Assembly (NCBI GenBank): GCA_040754335.1
Contig: JBFMCV010000004.1
Location: forward strand, 363,870 to 427,869
From: Thermodesulfobacteriota bacterium
GTDB lineage: Bacteria > Desulfobacterota_D > UBA1144 > Nemesobacterales > UBA2774
DNA length: 64,000 nucleotides
Reading direction: 5' to 3'
Part shown: one piece after another, positions 33,021 through 40,584 of the stretch
How the letters are laid out: every line of letters starts with the position of its first letter
How positions within the stretch are numbered: position 1 is the stretch's first letter
Translations under genes and position numbers: made by a program
Notes under the pieces: generated by a model
What the model was told of the DNA's origin: nothing
The model's input: only the letters and a program-made list of their open reading frames with translations
The model's database searches: none

Positions 33021-33917
33021 ATGGCGAACGAAATCAAGTTCAGGTCGGGCTTCATAACGGTGATCGGGAGGCCCAACGTCGGCAAGTCGACCCTGATCAA
33101 CGCGGTCACGGGCATGAAGATAGCGGCCGTGTCGGACAAGCCCAACACGACCAGAAACAGGATAGTGGGCATTAAGACTCTCCCCGAAGCGCAGCTCATT
33201 TTTATAGATACCCCCGGAATACATAAAGCGAGGGGAAAGCTCGGCAAGGCAATGGTACATACGGCGATGTCGGCGATCGAAGAGGCCGACGTGATTCTGA
33301 TGATGATCGAGGTAAAAGACCCGTTCGGAAAGGGCGACAGCTTCATCATAGAGAATCTCCCGAAGCCCGCCATTTTGATAATAAACAAGATAGATACTGT
33401 AAAAAAGGGCGACATACTCCGGGTCATTGACGAATCGAGGAGATTTGAAGGCAGGTTCCTGGAGGTCATACCCCTCTCGGCTAAAAACGCGGACGGTATC
33501 GGCGACCTCGTGGACACGATCGTCAAATACCTGCCGGAAGGGCCTAAATATTTCCCGGAAGATATGTTTACGGACCAGCCCGAAAGGTTTCTTGCAGCCG
33601 AGCTCATAAGGGAGAAGATATTCCATTTGACGAGAGAGGAGATACCCTATAAGACAGCCGTCGTGATCGAGGAATTCAAGGACGTCCCAGAGAAGGGGCT
33701 TGTGATGATCTCTGCCGTGATATACGTCGAGAGGATGAACCACAAGGGGATCATCATAGGCAAGAAGGGGGAGATGCTGAAGACTATAGGGAGCCTTGCG
33801 CGCGAGGATATAGAAAGAGTGCTCGGGGCGAAGGTGTTCCTCGAGCTCTGGGTGAAGGTGAGCGAGAGGTGGACGGAAAGGGAGAACCTCATAAAGGATT
33901 ACGGGTACGGCATCTGA
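33021..33917 (+). CDS. era: GTPase Era
   Basis: Essential GTPase that binds the 3' end of 16S rRNA during 30S maturation. 298 residues. G1 is GRPNVGKST near residue 16, G3 is DTPGIH, and G4 is NKID near 124. The C-terminal KH domain contains ERMNHKGIIIGKKGEMLKTI near 238 and ends with ERENLIKDYGYGI. GGAGG precedes the start. It lies between two paralogous glycosyltransferase genes with short gaps (38 and 3 bases), so all three are probably one transcript. Confidence 0.97.
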   Translation: MANEIKFRSGFITVIGRPNVGKSTLINAVTGMKIAAVSDKPNTTRNRIVGIKTLPEAQLIFIDTPGIHKARGKLGKAMVHTAMSAIEEADVILMMIEVKDPFGKGDSFIIENLPKPAILIINKIDTVKKGDILRVIDESRRFEGRFLEVIPLSAKNADGIGDLVDTIVKYLPEGPKYFPEDMFTDQPERFLAAELIREKIFHLTREEIPYKTAVVIEEFKDVPEKGLVMISAVIYVERMNHKGIIIGKKGEMLKTIGSLAREDIERVLGAKVFLELWVKVSERWTERENLIKDYGYGI

Positions 33918-33920
33918 TTC

Positions 33921-35390
33921 ATGACGAAAGGATCTATTCCCGCGTTTCTAAGAGACAATTACCTGTTAATACTGATCTTCATCCTGGGCGCATTGCTGAG
34001 GTTTTACGGCCTCGACAGGGAGGGCATCTGGTATGACGAGGCCGTCTCGGTCGCCGTCTCCAAGCTATCATTCAAGGATATTATTAGATGGGTATTCGAT
34101 AATAAGGCCGAGACTAACCCGCCTTTCTATTACATGGTCCTGAGCGTATGGGTGCCCGTATTCGGCGACTCCGAAGCCGTCTTGAGGGTTCCCTCCGTTA
34201 TTTTCGGCTCATTATCCGTAATCGCGATATATGCGGTCGGCAGGCAACTCTTCGATAAGAAGACCGCGCTCATTGCGGCCCTGATACTCGCCCTCTCCGC
34301 CTTCCACCTGAGGTACGCCCAGGAGGCGAGGGGCTATACCCTCATGGTGTGCCTCATTCTGGTCTCTTATTATTCGTTCCTCCGGCTCACGATCGGGAAG
34401 AGCAAGCTGTACGCCGCAGTTTACGTAGTCTCGACGGCTCTGCTCGTCTACACGCATTATTACGGGACGATGATAATCCTGGCCCAGAACATCTTTTGTT
34501 TCACGCTTCTTCTGAGGAAAAGGAAAATCGGCGAGATCGGACTCGGCGGATGGATCAAGCTGCAGGCTATGACCGGTCTGGTTCTGCTGCCTGGCCTGGT
34601 GTTTCTCGCGGTAATCGCGCTCAAGATACAAAAGGGGTTCTGGGTTCCCGAGCCCTCCTCGGAGGCCATCTGGCAATTTTTGATAATATACGCCGGTTCG
34701 GTCTATCTTCTGGTTTTATTTCTGGCGTTTTCTGTTTACGCGGCTGCCGGTCTCAGGAAAGGCAACCCCGCGCAAGTTAAGAAACCGGGAAAGACATCGG
34801 CGGAACCCGCTCGGGCCGCCGGGTTATCGGAAGGAGAAAAGCTCTACATGCTCCTTGTGTGGATGGCGGTACCGGTACTCGTTCCGTACCTTATCTCGCT
34901 CGTCTCATCACCGATTCTGATATTCCGCTATACGATCGGCGCCTCGCTCGCCCTTTATCTGCTCGCGTCGAATGGGATCGGAAAAATGCAGAACAGGTGG
35001 CTTATAACGGCTGCCGCGGGACTGATATTGATTTTTTCATTCGCCAACGTAAATACATATTTTAGTACCGTAAGAAAGCATCAGTGGAGAGAGCTGATGA
35101 CCTTTGTGGAATCGAACGCGGGGCCCGCTGATATTATCGTGGTATCGCCCGTCTATGAGATGGTCACGGCCGAGTACTACCATAACAGGAAAGATTTAAC
35201 GATAGTCCCTCTCGGAAATAAGTTCCCCGTCTTCGAAAACCTCGGCCGGAAGAATATCTGGTTTGTATTTCATGAACATCCGGAGAGCCGGGCAAATTCC
35301 AGGGCCGGGCTCGGCGCAGAATATGATATAACCGAATTCCAATACAACAGGCTCGACCTGTTTAAGCTGAGCAAGAAAAAAAATGATTAG
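33921..35390 (+). CDS. GT39/ArnT-like membrane glycosyltransferase (second paralogue)
   Basis: 489 residues with the same plan as the product of 31480: a first helix, the catalytic loop IWYDEAVSVAVSKL, NPPFYYMVLSVW, LRYAQEARGYTL, many helices and a periplasmic tail. The first 150 residues are strongly similar between the two, the later part less so. It starts 3 bases after era. A low-complexity cytoplasmic loop near residues 285-310 differs from its paralogue. The acceptor and donor are unknown. Confidence 0.87.
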   Translation: MTKGSIPAFLRDNYLLILIFILGALLRFYGLDREGIWYDEAVSVAVSKLSFKDIIRWVFDNKAETNPPFYYMVLSVWVPVFGDSEAVLRVPSVIFGSLSVIAIYAVGRQLFDKKTALIAALILALSAFHLRYAQEARGYTLMVCLILVSYYSFLRLTIGKSKLYAAVYVVSTALLVYTHYYGTMIILAQNIFCFTLLLRKRKIGEIGLGGWIKLQAMTGLVLLPGLVFLAVIALKIQKGFWVPEPSSEAIWQFLIIYAGSVYLLVLFLAFSVYAAAGLRKGNPAQVKKPGKTSAEPARAAGLSEGEKLYMLLVWMAVPVLVPYLISLVSSPILIFRYTIGASLALYLLASNGIGKMQNRWLITAAAGLILIFSFANVNTYFSTVRKHQWRELMTFVESNAGPADIIVVSPVYEMVTAEYYHNRKDLTIVPLGNKFPVFENLGRKNIWFVFHEHPESRANSRAGLGAEYDITEFQYNRLDLFKLSKKKND

Positions 35391-35423
35391 ATCGAAACGG
35401 CGGCGGAGCTGTCTACGGCTCTC

Positions 35424-36215
35424 TCATACTCCTCTAAAGACGGGCTTCCTCCTCTCGGCGAAAGACCTCTGCCCTTCCTTGTAGTCCTCGCTCTCCTGCA
35501 CGGCAAGGGTCATTTTTTTTAACAGCTCTTCGTCGGCGCCGTTTATGACCTGGCTCCTCTGCCATATGTTCGTCATTTCCTTGAGTGCTTTGAGGGAAAG
35601 AGGGGCGTTTTCGGTTATCTCCCCGGCTATGTCATACGTGAATTTTTCGAGCTCGGAGGCGGGCACGGTGAAATTGACGAGCCCTATTCTCTCGGCTCTT
35701 TCGGAATCGATAGGCCTTCCTGTAAGGAAGAGCTCTTTGGTGTATCCGGGGCCTATCAGGTTCAGGAACCTGCGCACGCCCCTGTATGAATATATGACTC
35801 CCAGCTTTGCGGGCGGCATTCCGAAAAGGCAGTCCTTGACCGCGATCCTTATGTCGCATGTGGCGGCTATCTCGAGCCCGGCCCCGAATGCGTGCCCGTT
35901 CATCATCGCGATTACCGGGTAGGGGAAATTCTCGATTGATTTAACCGCCTTAGGCAGGGGATTATCCCCCGAATGGTTCTTTACCATGTCGTCTTTGCCG
36001 ATCGAGCTGATGTCGTAGCCCGAAGAAAATGCCTTGTCTCCGGCCCCTCTCAGGACGACGCACCTCGTTCTGTCTTCGTCCTTGAGCCTCCCGAGCGCGG
36101 ACTCGAGGCCGAGGAGCATCCCGGGTGTAAGGAGATTCCTCTTTTCGGGCCTGTTGAAAATTATGCTGCAGACAGCACCCTTTTCCTCAACAATCAGCTC
36201 ATTCTTATCGGGCAT
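35424..36215 (-). CDS. Enoyl-CoA hydratase/isomerase family protein
   Basis: Crotonase-fold enzyme acting on acyl-CoA thioesters. About 263 residues from the ATG at 36215, which has AGGAGG 6 bases upstream; an upstream in-frame start at 36236 lacks this. The oxyanion-hole segments are AFSSGYDIS near 62 and HAFGAGLEIAATCD near 107, and FGMPPAKLGVIYS gives the second active-site region. The catalytic Glu expected near 'E...LGV' is not obvious, so hydratase and isomerase roles are both uncertain. Isolated and convergent with the GT39 gene. Confidence 0.85.
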   Translation of the reverse strand: MPDKNELIVEEKGAVCSIIFNRPEKRNLLTPGMLLGLESALGRLKDEDRTRCVVLRGAGDKAFSSGYDISSIGKDDMVKNHSGDNPLPKAVKSIENFPYPVIAMMNGHAFGAGLEIAATCDIRIAVKDCLFGMPPAKLGVIYSYRGVRRFLNLIGPGYTKELFLTGRPIDSERAERIGLVNFTVPASELEKFTYDIAGEITENAPLSLKALKEMTNIWQRSQVINGADEELLKKMTLAVQESEDYKEGQRSFAERRKPVFRGV

Positions 36216-36368
36216 GAGGGCCTCCTGACCCGGCATCCGTGATCAACATTCTAGTATCGACACTGGGGATGCTTTGTCAAATTGCGGGGTCGCGCGCCGG
36301 AGGCGGGCTTCCGCAATTTGAAAAATTTGGTTATCATTAGTAACTTATTAATACCGGGGAGTGTAAAA

Positions 36369-36872
36369 ATGCCATTATTCGAGTATGAGTGTGACAAGTG
36401 TATAGACAGGTACAACAGGGATATAGACAGTCTTGTCGCAAAGCTCAATAAAACGAACGCCGCAAGGATTAAAAAGGAAAATCCCGGCTTTCTCTATATC
36501 GAGGTTGCGGACGACGGGAAGGACGAACATCTCTTCTCGCTCGGCCAGAGGAGCGGCCTCAGGAGCGTAAGGAGGTTCCGCTACAAGCTGAATAATAACA
36601 AAATACTCGAGCTCGAGCTCAAGAATTTCAGGTTCAGCTCGCTCGTATACGAAAAAGAAGAGGAAAAGGACCTCACCTGCCCGCTCTGCGGAGAGAAAGG
36701 CGTCAGGAGGGTGTTCTCGACCTTCAAGGCCATATTCGACGACAAGAGCAAGAGGGCTCCCGGCCCCGGCGACGAGCTCAGGTGGCATCTCGAGTACAAG
36801 CAGCAGAAAGACGAGGAGATAAGGAACGACTGGGTCGGCTACGACCACTTGAACCAGTATTTCAACAGATAA
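36369..36872 (+). CDS. Split FmdB-type zinc-ribbon protein with inserted domain (copy A)
   Basis: 168 residues from the ATG at 36369. It starts MPLFEYECDKC and has a second knuckle CPLCGEKGVRRVFSTF near residue 104. Both halves resemble the short FmdB zinc ribbon, but ~92 residues separate the two cysteine pairs (C8/C11 and C104/C107) instead of ~20-30. The insert is charged and has no recognised motif. The C-terminal tail is hydrophilic. It is followed 24 bases later by a paralogue with identical cysteine positions, so the pair is cotranscribed. Role unknown; zinc binding is inferred. Confidence 0.75.
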   Translation: MPLFEYECDKCIDRYNRDIDSLVAKLNKTNAARIKKENPGFLYIEVADDGKDEHLFSLGQRSGLRSVRRFRYKLNNNKILELELKNFRFSSLVYEKEEEKDLTCPLCGEKGVRRVFSTFKAIFDDKSKRAPGPGDELRWHLEYKQQKDEEIRNDWVGYDHLNQYFNR

Positions 36873-36896
36873 CAAAAACCCAGGGAGAGAGAATTA

Positions 36897-37382
36897 ATGC
36901 CGCTTTACGAATATGAATGCGTTGTGTGCAGAAAGAACGTGGAAGACTCTCTAAACGCCCTCAGAAAGGGTGTCACTAAAAAGACAGTATCCGATCTGGT
37001 GAAGAAGCACGACAATATCAACCATATCGGCGTACTGGACCTCGAGAATGAAGAGGTTCTGGCCGAGTATGGTAAGCGCGACAGGGAAGCCGCTGATTTG
37101 AATTTTTATCTCAACGACGGGACTACGCTCGTGCTCATGAACCTGAAAAAGAATTACCGCTTCTCCGAGCTCGTTTACGAGCCGGAGGATGAGAAAAAAA
37201 TCAAATGCCCCCTTTGCGGGAACAGGAAGGTCGAGAAAGTGGTGTCGAGCTTCGCTTTTACGAGCGATCTTTCGACGGACATGCCCAAACCCGACCTCGG
37301 CAACCTCCCTCCCTCTGTCAGAAACAGGACATTCCTCGGCGAGTATATAGAGGAAAAAGACAGGCCCAAGAAAAACCGCTGA
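36897..37382 (+). CDS. Split FmdB-type zinc-ribbon protein with inserted domain (copy B)
   Basis: 161 residues, starting MPLYEYECVVC with the second knuckle CPLCGNRKVEKVVSSF. Cysteines fall at 8, 11, 104 and 107 exactly as in the upstream paralogue, and YRFSELVYEPEDEKK before the second pair matches it closely. The rest of the insert is poorly conserved. The C-terminal tail is Pro/Lys-rich. CAGGGAGAGA precedes the ATG. Neither protein has a signal peptide or membrane helix, so both should be cytosolic. A heterodimer is plausible but unproven. Confidence 0.75.
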   Translation: MPLYEYECVVCRKNVEDSLNALRKGVTKKTVSDLVKKHDNINHIGVLDLENEEVLAEYGKRDREAADLNFYLNDGTTLVLMNLKKNYRFSELVYEPEDEKKIKCPLCGNRKVEKVVSSFAFTSDLSTDMPKPDLGNLPPSVRNRTFLGEYIEEKDRPKKNR

Positions 37383-37666
37383 CGGGCGAAGAACCCCGTG
37401 TCACATATCCTGACACGGCGCAGCCTTCCGGGCACTCTGGGGGGCCGTGAATCTTAATATGCCGTTAACATTCTTTAATACATTGATTTTTTCTCTCAGA
37501 CCGTATATATAAAATATCGGTTCATATATAAATGTTTCCGTGAGTGTGCCTGAGAACGGCTGATTTTGATGAATTACGATTGTATATTGAATCACGGTTA
37601 TAATTATTGTATTAATAGTTTGTAGCGGTAAACCCAAGATATAATTTTCGAGGATCGGAGGCTTCC
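37383..37666 (+). other. Intergenic region with hairpin and AT-rich promoter zone
   Basis: 284 bases without a gene. The left part holds the hairpin at 37396-37418. The rest is AT-rich, and a TATAAT at 37640-37645 lies about 20 bases before the start of the arylsulfotransferase-like gene, with no good -35 partner. Confidence 0.4.
37396..37418. terminator. 8-bp stem hairpin after the zinc-ribbon pair
   Basis: CCGTGTCA, a 7-base loop and TGACACGG form a perfect stem 14 bases past the stop codon of copy B. No T-run follows, so it may act as a weak terminator or as an mRNA 3' stabiliser. Confidence 0.45.
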
Positions 37667-39397
37667 ATGAATTTTCTGAAAGTACAAGTTCTGTATGACG
37701 CTTTGTCCCGTAAACACCGCAGTCTCTTGTATTCGTTATTGCTCGTATCCTGTTTTGCGGTCGCCGGGTGCGACGATAAAGGCAACGTATTTTCGGACGA
37801 CCTGATCGACGACGACCCGCCCGGGGCCGTGTCGAGCCCGACCGTGACTTTTTCCGAGAACGCTCCTCTGGCGGCTGTGCTCAGGCTTACGACCGACGAG
37901 CCGACCGAGGTATCGGTCGAGGTCACGAGCAACGCCGTCGAGGCTAATTCAGCGACGTCCGGCACGCGCGATTTTACCGTCCCCGGCAGCGGTCTCGCGA
38001 CCGAGCACGCGATAACACTTCTTGGATTCCGGCCTGACGAGTCCTATACCGTACGCGTGATGCTGGAGGACGAGGCGGGCAACGAGGCCGTGCTCAACGA
38101 CATCGGCGTTACCACGGCGCCGTTGCCAGCGGGGTTCCCGCCTATACACATTGAAACGAGCATACCTGAGCTCATGGAGCCGGGGGTCACACTTTTCCCG
38201 GTAAGGGCGTCCGGCGCAAACCTGGCGTTCGGCGGCGTTTTCGTCGCGGTTGACGAAACAGGCGAAGTAGTCTGGTACAGGAGGTTTCAGAATATAGGCT
38301 ACGGCGACATCAGGCGCATTTCCAACGGCAATTTCCTCTTCATCAGGGACGATAGCGTAATTACCGAAATGAACGTGCTGGGGGACATAGTGCGAGAGTG
38401 GCATACCACGCTCAACACGAACCCTAGTCCGGGCAGCATACCGGTCAATATTCCGGTATTTCACCACGAGGTCTTCGAGATGGATAACGGCAACTTCCTC
38501 GTGCTGAACGTCGAATTGAGGGCGTTCGAAAATTATCCGACGAGCGATTCTGACCCTGAGGCGCCGCTCGCGACCGCAGTCGTTGCGGGTGACGAGGTAG
38601 TCGAGTTCTCGCCGACTGACGGTACTATAGTTAACCGGTGGTCCCTGCTCGACCTCCTAGACCCCTTCAGGATCGGATACGATTCATTGGGGGGCTTCTG
38701 GAACGGCACCTTCCCCGAGATAGAGGGAGGCACCAGGGACTGGGCTCATGCGAACGCCGTCATTCACGACCCGGCGGACGATTCCGTAATTGTCTCTCTC
38801 CGCCATCAGGACGCGATAGTAAAGTTCAGCAGGCAGACGGGGCAGATTATCTGGATACTCGGGACGCACGACAATTGGGACCCGGTTGAGTTCGGGAGCT
38901 TCCTGCTCGACCCTGTTGGCGATCCGTTCCTCTTCGAGTACCATCCGCACGCCCCCGAGGTTACGGAAGACGGCACTATAGTGCTTTACGACAACGGCAA
39001 CTACAAAGCGACGCCTTTTGCCCCGAAATTACTGGCTCCCGATAATTTCAGCCGCGCTGTCGAGTACTCGATAGACGAAGATACTATGCAGGTCACACAG
39101 GTTTGGGAATTCGGGGAGTTTGACGATCCGGTGCGATTCGCTCCGTTCATAGGTGATGCCGATATGCAGCCCCTCACGGGTAACGTTATCATAACGCACG
39201 GCGGGGTTACGACGGATGCCGAAGGAATACCGTCGGACAGCATTCCGACGTCAAAGACTTCTGTTTATATCATAGAAGTAACGCATACGACACCCGGACA
39301 AAAGGTATTCGAGCTTTCTATAGTCGATCCGACCCCCGAAACAGCAAACGGCTGGACTACTTACAGATCGGAAAGACTGCCGAGCCTCTATCCCTGA
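37667..39397 (+). CDS. Arylsulfotransferase (ASST)-family lipoprotein
   Basis: 576 residues. A lipoprotein signal with lipobox VAGC (Cys near 36) is followed by an acidic linker and a fibronectin-like beta domain (~45-150). A large beta-propeller with ASST-family features comes next. These include VWYRRFQNIGYGDIRR near 204, HHEVFEMDNGNFLVL near 265, DWAHANAVIHD near 358 and SLRHQDAIVKF near 378; the last two match the active-site His/Asn and Arg regions of bacterial AssT. ASST enzymes move sulfate between phenolic compounds through a sulfo-histidine. The substrate here is unknown. GGAGG precedes the ATG. No DsbA/B-like genes are adjacent. Confidence 0.8.
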   Translation: MNFLKVQVLYDALSRKHRSLLYSLLLVSCFAVAGCDDKGNVFSDDLIDDDPPGAVSSPTVTFSENAPLAAVLRLTTDEPTEVSVEVTSNAVEANSATSGTRDFTVPGSGLATEHAITLLGFRPDESYTVRVMLEDEAGNEAVLNDIGVTTAPLPAGFPPIHIETSIPELMEPGVTLFPVRASGANLAFGGVFVAVDETGEVVWYRRFQNIGYGDIRRISNGNFLFIRDDSVITEMNVLGDIVREWHTTLNTNPSPGSIPVNIPVFHHEVFEMDNGNFLVLNVELRAFENYPTSDSDPEAPLATAVVAGDEVVEFSPTDGTIVNRWSLLDLLDPFRIGYDSLGGFWNGTFPEIEGGTRDWAHANAVIHDPADDSVIVSLRHQDAIVKFSRQTGQIIWILGTHDNWDPVEFGSFLLDPVGDPFLFEYHPHAPEVTEDGTIVLYDNGNYKATPFAPKLLAPDNFSRAVEYSIDEDTMQVTQVWEFGEFDDPVRFAPFIGDADMQPLTGNVIITHGGVTTDAEGIPSDSIPTSKTSVYIIEVTHTTPGQKVFELSIVDPTPETANGWTTYRSERLPSLYP

Positions 39398-39412
39398 TAG
39401 CGGGCTGACCGG

Positions 39413-40078
39413 TTAACTCTCCTTTCGGTATGACTCCTTGGGCTTCCCGAACCTCCTGCCGAGTTCGCGGTAAATATCCTCCGGGGTTATACCGAAATAA
39501 GAGAGCGCGATCAGCGAGTGGAACCACAGGTCGGCCGTTTCATAGATAATCTCATCCCTGTCTCCATTTTTGGCCCCGATTATCGTCTCTCCCGCCTCCT
39601 CGCCCACCTTTTTCAGTATCTTATCGAGCCCCTTTTCGAAAAGTCCGCTTACGTAAGAGCCCTCGCGCGGATTTCTCTTTCTATCCTCGATCACCCCGAA
39701 CACGTCGTCGAGCGTCTTGTCCCTGTTCTCTACTCCGAACGAGGGCGGGCTCTTCTCGCTCCCGTCGGCCGAGTTGAAGAAGCAGCTCCTGCTGCCCGTG
39801 TGGCAGGCGACCCCTGTCTGCCCGACGAGCACTAGGACCGTGTCTTTATCGCAATCTACGAACATATCCTTTACTTCCTGGACGTTTCCGGATTCCTCGC
39901 CCTTCATCCATAGCTTCTTCCTCGACCTGCTCCAGAAATGCGTGCGGCCGGTCTCCATCGTCTTCCTGAGGGATTCCTTATTTGCGTAAGCGGACATGAG
40001 CACCTGACCGTTCTCCGCGTCTTGAACTATTACGGGCACGAGCCCGTTCTCGTCATATTTAATATCGTCCAGATCCAT
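39413..40078 (-). CDS. hisIE: Bifunctional phosphoribosyl-AMP cyclohydrolase / phosphoribosyl-ATP pyrophosphatase
   Basis: Steps 2 and 3 of histidine biosynthesis. 221 residues. The HisI half (~1-115) has [17 protein letters not shown] and zinc cysteines in VDCDKDT...[11 protein letters not shown]. The HisE half (~125-215) has [18 protein letters not shown] and [15 protein letters not shown], the alpha-helical metal-binding pyrophosphatase. The fusion is common in bacteria. No other his gene is nearby, so it is a detached single gene, divergent from rpoZ. Confidence 0.95.
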   Translation of the reverse strand: MDLDDIKYDENGLVPVIVQDAENGQVLMSAYANKESLRKTMETGRTHFWSRSRKKLWMKGEESGNVQEVKDMFVDCDKDTVLVLVGQTGVACHTGSRSCFFNSADGSEKSPPSFGVENRDKTLDDVFGVIEDRKRNPREGSYVSGLFEKGLDKILKKVGEEAGETIIGAKNGDRDEIIYETADLWFHSLIALSYFGITPEDIYRELGRRFGKPKESYRKES

Positions 40079-40221
40079 ATAATTCCTCCGAGCAGTTAAT
40101 AATAACCAATTGACGGCGGGTTTCCGAGGGCTCCTCCCCGGCGGCCGGCTTTACAACCATATTTTAATTACATATATTTATATACTCAATCGATAGCTAT
40201 TTCCCGGAGGTGGTATTTCAG

Positions 40222-40431
40222 ATGGCGAGAGTAACCATAGAAGATTGCCTTGAAAAGGTCGTGAACAGGTTCGCGCTTTCAGTTGCCGCGATGAAGAGGG
40301 CGAAGATCCTCGTAAAGGGGGCGATGCCTCTCTCCGAAGAGACCGACAACAAGGAAGTAGTGACCGCGCTCAGGGAAATTGCCGAAGATAAGGTAAAGGT
40401 CGTGTACCCGGTCGGACAGGACCAGTACTGA
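40222..40431 (+). CDS. rpoZ: RNA polymerase omega subunit
   Basis: 69 residues from the ATG at 40222. [30 protein letters not shown] is a close match to the omega N-terminus, and [16 protein letters not shown] covers the conserved helix. Omega assists assembly of the beta' subunit. GGAGG lies 12 bases upstream, slightly far, but the alternative GTG at 40210 is too close to it. No spoT or gmk, the usual neighbours, is present; hisIE diverges on the left. Confidence 0.9.
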   Translation: MARVTIEDCLEKVVNRFALSVAAMKRAKILVKGAMPLSEETDNKEVVTALREIAEDKVKVVYPVGQDQY

Positions 40432-40584
40432 CCCCAATAGCCGAAAACAGCTCTTCATAGAACCAGCTACAGTGCGGGAGATGCCCGCCGTCTTCCGTCC
40501 GGTCCCCCCTGCCGCTTATTGCCGTTTCCAGATTGATGGTATATGTTTTCAAACGCTCTCTTCATCCGGAGCAGGGCCAGGACG

